From: Isachenkonia alkalipeptolytica
GTDB lineage: Bacteria; Bacillota; Clostridia; Peptostreptococcales; T1SED10-28
NCBI RefSeq assembly: GCF_009910325.1
Contig: NZ_SUMG01000011.1
Span: 1 to 64,000 of the forward strand
DNA: 64,000 nucleotides
Direction: 5' to 3'
The position numbers and the translations under genes were made by a program. The notes under the pieces are model-generated. The model was not told the origin of the DNA and ran no database searches. It saw only the letters and a list, made by a program, of their open reading frames with translations. This document shows, in pieces, positions 16,960 to 25,780 of the stretch; the stretch's first letter is position 1; the number at the start of each line of letters is the position of its first letter.

Positions 16960-18393
16960 TTGGAATATAATATTTATCAAAATCCACTGATAGAACGATA
17001 TACCAGTGAAGAAATGCTTTATACTTTCTCACCGGATAACAAATTTAAGAATTGGCGAAAACTGTGGGTTGCCTTGGCAGAAACAGAAAAAGAGCTGGGA
17101 TTAAAGATTTCCGATGAACAAATTAATGAACTGAAAGCCCATCAGAAGGATATTAATTATGAGGTTGCTAAAAAAAGGGAACAGGAGACACGACACGATG
17201 TAATGAGTCATGTCTATGCCTATGGGATACAATGTCCTAAGGCTAAACCGATCATCCATTTAGGGGCCACCAGTGCCTTTGTGGGTGATAACACAGATAT
17301 CATTGTTTACCGTGAAGCCCTTCAATTAATTCAAAAGAAACTGATCAACTTAATGGATAAGCTTGGGGCTTTTGCAAAGGCATACAAAGATCTTCCGACT
17401 TTAGGTTATACTCATTACCAACCGGCTCAAATAACTACGGTTGGAAAAAGAGCAAGTCTATGGCTGTATGAACTTTACATGGACTATGAAAAGCTTACCT
17501 TTATCCTGAATCAAATGAAGTTTCGGGGAGTAAAAGGAACGACAGGAACCCAAGCCAGTTTTTTAGCTCTTTTTGATAACGACAGCGAAAAAGTCAAAAC
17601 CCTGGATCGTAAGTTATCAAAACGATTGGGTTTTGAAGAGAACTTTCCCCTGACAGGTCAAACTTACTCAAGAAAACAGGATTTTGATTTGCTATATGTG
17701 CTAAGTTCCATAGCTCAAAGTATGCATAAAATGACGAACGATATTCGACTCCTTCAACATCTGAAAGAGATTGAAGAGCCCTTTGAAAAGAATCAGATCG
17801 GTTCCTCTGCCATGGCCTATAAAAGGAACCCTATGCGCAGTGAACGGATTTCTTCTTTATCAAAATTTGTGATGAGTGCATTACAAAACTTATCCTTTGT
17901 AAGCGCCACCCAATGGTTCGAACGAACCCTTGATGACTCTGCGAACCGTAGAATCACCATACCGGAAACTTTTATGGCAACAGATGCTATTTTAGATATC
18001 GGCATCAATATCGCTTCAGGTTTGGTGGTGAATGATAAGGTCATAGAGGAAAATCTAAAAAAAGAACTGCCCTTTATGGCAACGGAAAACATTATGATGG
18101 AAGCGGTGAAAAAAGGAAAGGACCGACAGGAGCTTCATGAGAGAATTCGACAACATTCCTTGACGGCAGGACATAATGTTAAGAAGCTGGGCATGGAAAA
18201 TAATTTACTGCAGTTGATTGCAGAGGATTCCTATTTTGGTCTTACGAAAGAGGAGTTGCTCCAAATTGTGGATCCTTATAAGTATACCGGTCGATCCGGG
18301 GAGCAGGTGGAGGATTTTATTAACGACAACTTGGTCCCGATTTTACAAAAACATCAGGAGATGTTAGGTGCTGAGGTGCACCTTAAGGTTTAA
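16960..18393 (+). CDS. purB: adenylosuccinate lyase
   Basis: The enzyme removes fumarate from SAICAR and adenylosuccinate in purine synthesis. The 477-residue protein has HLGATSAFVGDNTD near 100-113, the catalytic-histidine region GYTHYQPAQ near 149-157 and the fumarase/lyase signature GSSAMAYKRNPM at 281-292. The start is a TTG 9 bases after AAGGA, and no better ATG lies nearby. It is longer than the 430-residue Bacillus form and resembles the long eukaryote-like PurB common in Clostridia. Confidence 0.95.
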   Translation: MEYNIYQNPLIERYTSEEMLYTFSPDNKFKNWRKLWVALAETEKELGLKISDEQINELKAHQKDINYEVAKKREQETRHDVMSHVYAYGIQCPKAKPIIHLGATSAFVGDNTDIIVYREALQLIQKKLINLMDKLGAFAKAYKDLPTLGYTHYQPAQITTVGKRASLWLYELYMDYEKLTFILNQMKFRGVKGTTGTQASFLALFDNDSEKVKTLDRKLSKRLGFEENFPLTGQTYSRKQDFDLLYVLSSIAQSMHKMTNDIRLLQHLKEIEEPFEKNQIGSSAMAYKRNPMRSERISSLSKFVMSALQNLSFVSATQWFERTLDDSANRRITIPETFMATDAILDIGINIASGLVVNDKVIEENLKKELPFMATENIMMEAVKKGKDRQELHERIRQHSLTAGHNVKKLGMENNLLQLIAEDSYFGLTKEELLQIVDPYKYTGRSGEQVEDFINDNLVPILQKHQEMLGAEVHLKV

Positions 18394-18423
18394 ACTAATG
18401 ATAGAAATTTGGAGGTACAAATT

Positions 18424-19722
18424 ATGTATAAAGATATAACGATTGCTAAGGTACAGGATTTTGAAGGAGATAAAATACGAATTAAAGGCTGGCTTTATAA
18501 CAAACGATCCAGTGGTAAAATTCAGTTTTTGCAAGTTCGTGACGGCTCTGGTTTTATTCAAGGAGTGATGATGAAAAAACACGTTTCCGAAGAAGTCTTT
18601 GAGCTGTGCAAAACCATTTCTCAAGAGTCTTCCATTGAAGTACTGGGAACCTTGCAAAAAGATGATCGTTCCACTCTGGGGTTTGAAATTTTTGTAGATG
18701 AGGTAAAAGTCATTCACCTTGCAGACGATGATTATCCTATTTCTCTAAAAGAACACGGCACCGACTTTCTAATGGAAAATAGACATCTTTGGATGCGAAC
18801 CCCGAAACAAAATGCGATTCTTCGAATTCGAGATGAAGTCAATTTCACAATTCGGGAGTTCTTTAGAAAAGAAGGTTTTATTTTAACCGAACCACCGATT
18901 ATAACACCGGCCTCTTGTGAGGGTACAACGGATTTATTTGAAATCGATTATTTTGGAGAAAAGGTGTACCTATCCCAAACGGGACAACTCTATGCAGAAG
19001 CTACAGCCATGGCCTTTAATAAAGTTTATACCTTTGGACCTACTTTTCGAGCGGAAAAATCTAAAACACGTAAACATATGAATGAATTTTGGATGGTGGA
19101 GCCGGAGATGGCCTTTGCAGACTTTGAAGACAATATGAAGGTTCAAGAAAACTTTGTGGAGTATGTGATCCAAAAAGTTATTAAAACCATGAAGCGAGAA
19201 CTTCAGGTCTTAGAACGGGATACAGGGGCCTTAGAGCGGGTAAAAGCACCTTTTCCAAGAATCACCTATACCGATGCCATAGAAATGTTACAAAAGGCCG
19301 GTTATGAAATTAACTGGGGAGATGATTTTGGGGCTCCTCATGAGACATATATTGCGGAGCAGTATGATAAGCCTGTGTTTATTACCCATTTTCCAGCGGA
19401 AATGAAAGCTTTCTATATGCAACCGGATCCTAAGGATCCGAAAGTAATTCTTGGCTCCGATCTTATTGCACCGGAAGGATATGGAGAGATTATTGGTGGC
19501 TCCGAGCGAATTCACGATAAAGAGCTGCTATTGGAAAAAATGAAGCAGGAAGGTCTGCCCACGGAAGTATATCAATGGTATGTTGATCTTCGAAAGTATG
19601 GTTCCGTACCTCATTCCGGATTTGGATTAGGCCTTGAACGTACAGTAAGTTGGATTTGCGGAATTGATCATATTCGACAATCCATTCCCTTTGCAAGAAC
19701 CTTAAATCGAGTTTATCCTTAA
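18424..19722 (+). CDS. asnS: asparaginyl-tRNA synthetase
   Basis: This class IIb synthetase has 432 residues: an N-terminal OB fold (IRIKGWLYNKRSSGKIQF near 22-39) that reads the anticodon, motif 2 around TFRAEKSKTRKHMNEFWMVEPEM, and motif 3 GFGLGLERTVSWI near the C-terminus. The catalytic part fits AsnRS better than AspRS. The frame opens at a TTG at 18409, but the ATG at 18424 is the start because GGAGGT lies at 18411-18416. A terminator follows. Confidence 0.95.
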   Translation: MYKDITIAKVQDFEGDKIRIKGWLYNKRSSGKIQFLQVRDGSGFIQGVMMKKHVSEEVFELCKTISQESSIEVLGTLQKDDRSTLGFEIFVDEVKVIHLADDDYPISLKEHGTDFLMENRHLWMRTPKQNAILRIRDEVNFTIREFFRKEGFILTEPPIITPASCEGTTDLFEIDYFGEKVYLSQTGQLYAEATAMAFNKVYTFGPTFRAEKSKTRKHMNEFWMVEPEMAFADFEDNMKVQENFVEYVIQKVIKTMKRELQVLERDTGALERVKAPFPRITYTDAIEMLQKAGYEINWGDDFGAPHETYIAEQYDKPVFITHFPAEMKAFYMQPDPKDPKVILGSDLIAPEGYGEIIGGSERIHDKELLLEKMKQEGLPTEVYQWYVDLRKYGSVPHSGFGLGLERTVSWICGIDHIRQSIPFARTLNRVYP

Positions 19723-19747
19723 ATAGGATCCTTTTTCTTTGTTTGTA

Positions 19748-19775
19748 AGCACTGCCTACCGGTGGTGCTTTTTTT
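19748..19775 (+). terminator. intrinsic terminator after asnS
   Basis: AGCACTGCC (19748-19756) pairs with GGTGGTGCT (19761-19769) with two wobble pairs, followed by seven T. Confidence 0.85.
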
Positions 19776-19829
19776 CTAAATAAGGCTGACTGAATTTTTA
19801 GTATATAATTTTAAATGGAGGTGTTTTAC

Positions 19830-21596
19830 ATGTTCGGCGATTATCTTTTTAGTACCACCATCGAAGGCTTGATCGACTCAAAAACCTTAATTCTTCAAAA
19901 TGATGAAGCTGTAATCAATGTATTATACAAAATGCTTCAAGAGAATTTTCAAGAGGGTTTGGTTTTACTTAAATCAGGAAAAAAAAGGAAAGAATATGGC
20001 ATCATAACCTTAAGAGATCTCTCCATTAGCAAGGATGATTTGTTTGATTTTGATCAAAAAATCGAGGACAAACTAAGCACCCCCATAGAAGCATTGTCGG
20101 ACACCACCACTGTTAAAGCGGCGCTAAAAGCTTTTGAAGAATTACAAAGTGAGAGCCTTCCCGTTGAAAGTAATGGGCAACTTGTGGGAGTAGTTCGAAA
20201 GAAGGATTTTTTCAATCGATATTTTCCCCAACTCTATGATATGAATCATAAGTATAAAGATATCATCAATCATATGCATGAAGCGGTATCGGTAATCGAT
20301 CAAAATGGTTATGTTAGACTTTGGAATAAGCAAGCAGAAGAACTGTATCAAATTCCCCGGGAGAAAATCGTAAATGAAAAAATGTCAGTTTTCTTTCCAA
20401 ATGCCTTGGGACTTAAAATTCTTGAGACCCGAAAAGCTATCAAAAATGTATATTATTCTCCGAAAGAGGACTATTATGTTTCCATTAGTTCTCTTCCCGT
20501 TTATATTAATAAAAAGTTTATCGGTGTGGTATCTACGGAGAAGGATCTTACCCAACAAAAAAATCTTACTACTAAGTTAGAAAACGCAAACTCTAAAATA
20601 ACCTCCTTACAACAAAAAGTGGCAGAGATTCACGGTTATTCAAATTCTTTTTTTGATGATATAAAAGGTCATGATCCTATTCTACTGGAGAAAATTGAAT
20701 TGGCTAAATATGTAAGCAAAACAAATACCAATGTACTTATTACCGGGGAAAGTGGAACGGGAAAAGAGCTGTTTGCAAAGGGAATCCATGGTCAAAGCGG
20801 TAGGGAAGGAGCTTTTGTAAGTGTGAACTGTAGTGCTATTCCCCATGGGTTATTTGAAAGTGAATTTTTCGGTTATGAAGATGGGGCGTTTACGGGAGCC
20901 ATAAAGGGAGGGAAGGCAGGATACTTTAAACTTTCGGACAAAGGAACTCTATTTCTAGATGAAGTAGGAGAACTCCCATTAGAGCTTCAGGCTAAGCTCT
21001 TGCGTGTACTGGACGAGCAAAAGGTCAGCCCCTTAGGTTCTGAGCAAATGATTCCTGTTGATGTTCGTATTATTGCAGCTACAAATCGTAATATGAAACA
21101 GTTGGTTGAAAACGAACAATTTCGTCATGATTTATATTATCGTCTTAATGTTGTAGAGATCGACTTGCCTCCTTTACGGAAAAGAATAGAGGATATTGTT
21201 ATTCTATTCCATCAATTCTTGGAAGCCTATAGTAAAGAAAATAATATCGAGATCAAAAGCATTGACCCTGAAATTTATTCTTACCTCAAAACAGCTTCTT
21301 GGGAGGGTAATATAAGGGAACTTCGAAACACGGTAGAGTATCTTGTCGTGTTATCCAAAAATGGCATTATTAAACCAGAGGCTTTGCCTGACTATATAAA
21401 AGAACAAAAACCTCAGGAGGTAGTGGATACAGATCCTGTGTATAAGAATTTGGAATACCAAATGGATCATTTTGAAAAGGTTTTAATTGAAAGGGCTTTA
21501 GAAATCAATAATTATAATAAAAGTAAGACGGCGAAATATTTGGAAATACCTAGAAGTACACTTTATTACAAATTAGAAAAACATGAATTGGAATAA
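19830..21596 (+). CDS. sigma-54-dependent activator with CBS and PAS domains (PrdR-like)
   Basis: This 588-residue enhancer-binding protein has a CBS pair (about 1-130), a PAS domain (about 143-240), a coiled linker, an AAA+ domain with Walker A GESGTGKE (306-313), GAFTGA (352-357) and Walker B FLDEVG (375-380), and a C-terminal Fis-like helix-turn-helix (SKTAKYLEIPRSTLYYKL). CBS-PAS-AAA+ recalls PrdR, the proline-responsive activator of Clostridioides. The ATG at 19815 lies in the ribosome binding site; the ATG at 19830 sits 8 bases after GGAGG. Its probable target is the sigma-54 promoter 234 bp downstream. Confidence 0.88.
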   Translation: MFGDYLFSTTIEGLIDSKTLILQNDEAVINVLYKMLQENFQEGLVLLKSGKKRKEYGIITLRDLSISKDDLFDFDQKIEDKLSTPIEALSDTTTVKAALKAFEELQSESLPVESNGQLVGVVRKKDFFNRYFPQLYDMNHKYKDIINHMHEAVSVIDQNGYVRLWNKQAEELYQIPREKIVNEKMSVFFPNALGLKILETRKAIKNVYYSPKEDYYVSISSLPVYINKKFIGVVSTEKDLTQQKNLTTKLENANSKITSLQQKVAEIHGYSNSFFDDIKGHDPILLEKIELAKYVSKTNTNVLITGESGTGKELFAKGIHGQSGREGAFVSVNCSAIPHGLFESEFFGYEDGAFTGAIKGGKAGYFKLSDKGTLFLDEVGELPLELQAKLLRVLDEQKVSPLGSEQMIPVDVRIIAATNRNMKQLVENEQFRHDLYYRLNVVEIDLPPLRKRIEDIVILFHQFLEAYSKENNIEIKSIDPEIYSYLKTASWEGNIRELRNTVEYLVVLSKNGIIKPEALPDYIKEQKPQEVVDTDPVYKNLEYQMDHFEKVLIERALEINNYNKSKTAKYLEIPRSTLYYKLEKHELE

Positions 21597-21645
21597 TGCG
21601 AAGGGTGTACCTTTTCATTCCCGGCACAGCGACTTGTGCAGAAAA

Positions 21646-21752
21646 GCGTCGGTATGCTCGATACAGTGTCGGTTTTTCGGACCTCTAAAATAATGGAAAA
21701 CAGGGAATAATAAATAAATAACAAGTAAGTGTCAGTTGATTGTACAACGACA
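21646..21752 (+). promoter_or_regulatory. candidate enhancer sites for the second sigma-54 operon
   Basis: A GYGTCRGT motif occurs at 21646-21653 (GCGTCGGT), 21666-21673 (GTGTCGGT, exactly 20 bp on) and 21729-21736 (GTGTCAGT). The last is the left arm of an imperfect palindrome, TGTCAGTTG and CAACGACA (21745-21752). All lie about 80-185 bp upstream of the -24 element. Assignment to the CBS-PAS activator is inference. Confidence 0.45.
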
Positions 21753-21829
21753 AAGGGAATTGTTGTTAAAGCCAAAGGGATACCATACTAAGATTAAGCA
21801 CACCGCCCGTTTTCAGAAAATTCTCGGAT

Positions 21830-21845
21830 TTGGCATGGGTTTTGC
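21830..21845 (+). promoter_or_regulatory. sigma-54 (-24/-12) promoter of the dehydrogenase cassette
   Basis: TTGGCATGGGTTTTGC has the invariant GG (21832-21833) and GC (21844-21845) 10 bp apart and a full TTGC -12 element. It lies 27 bp upstream of the first gene of the cassette. Confidence 0.9.
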
Positions 21846-21872
21846 AACATACTTAATAGGAGGTGTTAAGTA

Positions 21873-22184
21873 ATGAATCAACGGATTGAAAGTCATCCAA
21901 TCATTGATGTACCTTTGAATCGGAAGGTTAAATTCTTCTATAATGGAAAAATCCATTTTGGAGTTGAGGGAGATACCGTTGCATCGGCTCTGCATGCTGC
22001 AGGTATTACTGAACTAAGTAAAAGTATTAAACACCAACGACCTAGAGGATTTTACTGCGCAATAGGGAACTGTTCTTCTTGCTTTATGCGAGTCAATGGT
22101 AAGCCTAATGTTAAAACCTGTGTAGAACCCCTGCAAGAGAATATGGTAGTAGAAAGTCAAGGTGGGAGGGGGTCTATAAAATGA
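21873..22184 (+). CDS. [2Fe-2S] ferredoxin-like subunit of amine dehydrogenase (HcnA type)
   Basis: A 103-residue protein like HcnA and the small iron-sulfur subunit of sarcosine oxidase and hydroxyproline dehydrogenases. A beta-grasp fold is suggested by FFYNGKIHFGVEGDTVASALHAAG. The four cluster cysteines are visible in the middle (CAIGNC, SSC, then KTC twelve residues on). It should pass electrons from the flavin subunits. TAGGAGGTG precedes the ATG, and it overlaps the next gene by 4 bases. Confidence 0.85.
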   Translation: MNQRIESHPIIDVPLNRKVKFFYNGKIHFGVEGDTVASALHAAGITELSKSIKHQRPRGFYCAIGNCSSCFMRVNGKPNVKTCVEPLQENMVVESQGGRGSIK

Positions 22185-23269
22185 TTCGAAGGGATATTTT
22201 AGTGATTGGAGGAGGTCCGTCTGGATTATGTGCTGCCATCGCTGCGGCAAAAAGTGGTGCAACGGTTTTGCTTGTAGAGCGAAGTAAATACCTAGGGGGA
22301 CAATTAGTAAAACAAACCCACATGTTTTTTGGATCTGAAAAGCAATATGCCTCAAAACGGGGTATTGATATTGGAAAAACCTTAGCGGAAGAGGTGACAT
22401 CCCACGAGAATATTAAAATCCTTACCGATACCACAGCACTAGGGATTTATGAAGATGGTGTTGTGACGTTGGAACAGAGAAAAAACCAAGAAGAGATTTA
22501 TATAAAGGTTCGACCAAAATCAATAATTGTGGGCACCGGTGCATTAGAAAAGTCACTGCCTTTTCCGAATAATGATTTACCGGGAATATACGGTGCCGGA
22601 GCGGTACAGACGTTAATGAATGAATACTTGGTTAAACCGGGAAACCGCGTGCTGATGGTTGGAGCCGGAAATATTGGATTGATTATAAGTTATCAGCTAT
22701 TACAGGCCGGAGTTGAAGTGGCAGGGATCATTGATGCTTCTTCAAATATTGGAGGCTATCTAGTCCATGCTTCAAAAATTCGTCGATCGGGGGTACCCAT
22801 TCTTACAGGATATACTATTGTAAAGGCAGAAGGAGAAAACCATCTTGAAAAAGCTACAATCGCAAAAGTTGATCAAAATTGGAAGCCGATCCCCGGCACA
22901 GAGAAAGAAATGGATGTGGATGTGATATGTATCTCTGTAGGTCTTACCCCTTCTTCCGCATTTTTTTGGCAGGGAGGCTGCGACATGGAATACGTACGGG
23001 AGTTAGGCGGTTATGTTCCAAAACGGAATAAGTATTTACAAACAACTGTTGAAAATATTTATGTTGCTGGGGATTCAGCGGGGATTGAAGAGGCCAGCAG
23101 TGCAATGGTAGAAGGGTCGATCGCAGGTCTTGCTGCAAGTCATGATTTAGGTTTGGTTTATGAGGCCTATGATCAAGAAATGGAGGAACTGTTACAAGAA
23201 CTGCAAGCACTCAGAGGGGGAGAAAAAGGTGGCCATGTTCGTAAAGGTTATGAAAAAGCAGGTTTATAA
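22181..23269 (+). CDS. FAD/NAD(P)-dependent oxidoreductase subunit (HcnB type)
   Basis: A 362-residue pyridine-nucleotide-disulfide-type flavoprotein. The FAD motif GGGPSGLCAAIAAAKSG lies at about 9-25, a second Rossmann motif MVGAGNIGLIISYQLLQAG near 157-175, and the late FAD motif NIYVAGDSAGIEEAS near 289-303. It lacks the BFD domain that HcnB-type proteins often carry; a separate gene in the cassette supplies it. It overlaps its upstream neighbour by 4 bases (ATGA). Confidence 0.88.
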   Translation: MIRRDILVIGGGPSGLCAAIAAAKSGATVLLVERSKYLGGQLVKQTHMFFGSEKQYASKRGIDIGKTLAEEVTSHENIKILTDTTALGIYEDGVVTLEQRKNQEEIYIKVRPKSIIVGTGALEKSLPFPNNDLPGIYGAGAVQTLMNEYLVKPGNRVLMVGAGNIGLIISYQLLQAGVEVAGIIDASSNIGGYLVHASKIRRSGVPILTGYTIVKAEGENHLEKATIAKVDQNWKPIPGTEKEMDVDVICISVGLTPSSAFFWQGGCDMEYVRELGGYVPKRNKYLQTTVENIYVAGDSAGIEEASSAMVEGSIAGLAASHDLGLVYEAYDQEMEELLQELQALRGGEKGGHVRKGYEKAGL

Positions 23270-23289
23270 TTTGCAGGAGGTGATGTAAG

Positions 23290-23781
23290 TTGCTAAGAAC
23301 CACAGGCGTTCCCACCGAACAGGAATTAGATGCTGTTTTCCCATCGAAAGAACGATTAGAAAAAGGACCGGTAGTGGTGGTGGAGTGCTTCGAGACCATT
23401 CCATGCAACCCTTGTTATACCGCTTGTCACTCTGGAGGGATAAGAGCTTTTAAAAATATAATAGATCTTCCCACGGTTGATTATGAAGAATGTAACGGAT
23501 GTACTTTATGTATCAGCAGCTGTCCCGGTCTGGCTATTATGGTAATTGATTATCGGTACCATAAAGATTATGTAAAAATGACGATTCCTTTTGAATTTTC
23601 ACCCCTGCCGAAACCCGAAGATTGGGTGATGGGGCTTAATCGGAACGGAAAAGAAGTTAAAAGAGTCCAGGTTTTATCGGTTAAAAATACTAAACACCTG
23701 GATAAAACCCCTATGATTTCCATTGCGGTTCCTAAAGGCCAATTTAAAGAGATACGAAACATCAGGGTAGGTGATTTATAA
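23290..23781 (+). CDS. 4Fe-4S ferredoxin subunit of the dehydrogenase complex
   Basis: A 163-residue iron-sulfur protein with a canonical cluster motif CNGCTLCISSCP near 74-85 and an upstream cysteine group CFETIPCNPCYTAC near 33-46, so probably two clusters. The C-terminal half has no recognised motif. The start is a TTG behind a strong AGGAGGTGATG. It resembles the ferredoxin-like gene found in multi-subunit proline dehydrogenase clusters of Thermococcales and hydroxyproline clusters of Clostridia. It probably links the flavins to a low-potential carrier. Confidence 0.8.
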   Translation: MLRTTGVPTEQELDAVFPSKERLEKGPVVVVECFETIPCNPCYTACHSGGIRAFKNIIDLPTVDYEECNGCTLCISSCPGLAIMVIDYRYHKDYVKMTIPFEFSPLPKPEDWVMGLNRNGKEVKRVQVLSVKNTKHLDKTPMISIAVPKGQFKEIRNIRVGDL

Positions 23782-24077
23782 TGACAAATCAGGATGTGAT
23801 TCTATGTCGTTGTGAGGACATTACCGTGCAGGATATTCACGATGCCATAGCTAAAGGATACTATACCTTCGAAGAGATCAAAAGAATTACTAGGGTGGGC
23901 ATGGGGCCTTGTCAAGGGAGAACTTGTTTGATGCTCATTCTTAGGGAATTATCCGTTGTTACCAATCAACCAATTGAAAATCTTTTACCGGACACTTATC
24001 GACCTCCGACCAAATCCGTAAGTTTTAATTTGTTTGTGAAAAACAAAATAGAAGGAGGGGGAGAGGATGGTTTCTAA
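23781..24077 (+). CDS. BFD-like [2Fe-2S]-binding protein
   Basis: A 98-residue protein with the bacterioferritin-associated-ferredoxin cluster motif: C9 and C11 (CRC), then C44 and C49 (GPCQGRTC). In HcnB and related proteins this domain is fused to the FAD subunit; here it stands alone. Its ATG overlaps the preceding stop (TAATG), and it overlaps the next gene by 11 bases. Confidence 0.85.
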   Translation: MTNQDVILCRCEDITVQDIHDAIAKGYYTFEEIKRITRVGMGPCQGRTCLMLILRELSVVTNQPIENLLPDTYRPPTKSVSFNLFVKNKIEGGGEDGF

Positions 24078-25215
24078 AGCAGAAATTGTAATTATCGGTG
24101 GTGGAATATCCGGCTGTGCCATTGCCTATAATTTAGCGAAAAAAGGAATGAAAAACATCGTGTTGCTGGAAAAAGAGTATATTTCCAGCGGAGCAACCGG
24201 ACGTTGTGGAGCCGGCATCCGTCAACAGTGGGCTACGGAGATGAACTGTCAAGTGGCAAAACTATCTCGAGAGTTTTTTGAAACTGCCGAAGAAAAATTA
24301 GGATACGATCATGATATTGAATTTAAACAAAAGGGTTATTTAATTTTAGCAGCAACGGAGGAAGAGGATGTTCAATCGAAAAAAAACGTTGCTCTGCAAA
24401 ACTCTCTTGGAATTGATTCGAGATACATTTCTTTAGAGGATGCAAGAGAACTTGTTCCAATCCTTAACACTAAAGATTTCATCAGTGCGACTTTCTGCAA
24501 GGATGATGGGCACCTTAATCCGTGGCATACCACCTTAGCTTTTGCAAAGGCATCGGAAAGATTAGGAGTAAAGATTTATACTCATACGGAGGTTAAGGGG
24601 ATTGATCATAAAAATGGAGAAATCTTCGGCGTAGAAACCAATAGAGGATATATCCAAACCAATCAAGTGGTCAATGCCGCAGGAGGTCACGCACAAGTAA
24701 TCGGAGATATGGTAGGGATTGAGCTTCCTGTGTACTCTGAAAGACATCAAATTCTTGTGACAGAACCGGTAGCTCCGATACTCGATCCTATGATCATTTC
24801 TTTTTCTAAAGATATTTATTGCCAACAGGTTCCCCACGGTGCATTTATTATGGGTCGGGGAGGAGAAAATGAACCTAGAGACCTTAGAAACACTTGTAGT
24901 TGGGATTTTTTAGAAAAAATGACTGAAACCGCTTTAAGTATTTTGCCGAACTTAAAAAAAACCAGGGTACTGAGACAGTGGTCCGGGATGTACAATATCA
25001 GTCCTGACAAACAACCGATTTATGGTGATGTTCCAGGAATGAAGGGATTCTTTTTAGCCGTCGGATTCAGTGGTCATGGTTTTATGTTCGGACCCGCTAC
25101 CGGATTATTAATGGCAGAATTCATCCTTGGAGAAAAGACCACGTTGCCTATAGATAAGCTTCATATTACTCGATTTGAAAAAGGGGAGCTGATGTGGGAG
25201 GCTTCGGTGGTATAG
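24067..25215 (+). CDS. FAD-dependent amine dehydrogenase, DAO/sarcosine oxidase family (HcnC type)
   Basis: The catalytic subunit (382 residues) has the DAO-family FAD motif IVIIGGGISGCAIAYNLAKKG at the N-terminus, SSGATGRCGAGIRQQW where the flavin sits, and a C-terminal GFSGHGFMFGPATG loop. Relatives oxidise glycine, sarcosine, D-amino acids or L-proline/hydroxyproline. The substrate is not determined here; proline, hydroxyproline or sarcosine are the leading candidates given the five-gene set and the PrdR-like regulator. GAGGGGGAGAGG precedes the ATG. Confidence 0.85.
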   Translation: MVSKAEIVIIGGGISGCAIAYNLAKKGMKNIVLLEKEYISSGATGRCGAGIRQQWATEMNCQVAKLSREFFETAEEKLGYDHDIEFKQKGYLILAATEEEDVQSKKNVALQNSLGIDSRYISLEDARELVPILNTKDFISATFCKDDGHLNPWHTTLAFAKASERLGVKIYTHTEVKGIDHKNGEIFGVETNRGYIQTNQVVNAAGGHAQVIGDMVGIELPVYSERHQILVTEPVAPILDPMIISFSKDIYCQQVPHGAFIMGRGGENEPRDLRNTCSWDFLEKMTETALSILPNLKKTRVLRQWSGMYNISPDKQPIYGDVPGMKGFFLAVGFSGHGFMFGPATGLLMAEFILGEKTTLPIDKLHITRFEKGELMWEASVV

Positions 25216-25780
25216 TAGACTCTAAACTTTTTCAAAGCTTATTGAATACTTCTGAATGTTTCGGCTCAGTCCATTTTATTGACCAAAAAAACTGAAGTAT
25301 TCTAGGTTTTGCATTTTTTCATAGTAAGTTGGACACAACATATTAAGCCTTTACAAATTAAGGCTTTAAGGTCAAGAATAAACTTGATCTTAAGGTCTTA
25401 ATAATTTTTTTTGCAATGATTCATGATATCCGTTGAAAGTTATAAGTTATATGCTAAATCATAAATAGCGGAATTAATTCATTATATTAACATGAAATAA
25501 ATTTGCTTTTATAATTATCATATTAAAATCCGCTTATGATTTTTTAAACGCCTTTGAATTTTTCATGAAAAACATAAATTCTGACGCATATATTAGGGGA
25601 GTGACAAGAACTATAGCTTTAACACATTGCTAAAACTCGACTAACCATTAATACCAGGGTAAAATAATGAGCCAAAGGGGTAGACAGATGACAAAAGGTA
25701 GTATATAATATTGATTATAACTATTCCTTAAATGTATATTTTGGGAATAGATAAATAGGATTAAAAAGGAGAGTACATTT
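25216..25780. other. 565-bp AT-rich gap with hairpins
   Basis: No gene is supported here. GAATACTTC (25244-25252) and GAAGTATTC (25294-25302) are perfect inverted repeats. AAGCCTT/AAGGCTT (25345-25366) and AAGGTCAAG/CTTGATCTT (25368-25391) are adjacent hairpins followed by a run of eight T at about 25404, plausibly the terminator of the dehydrogenase operon. The remaining 370 bp holds no convincing promoter or RNA motif. Confidence 0.4.
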
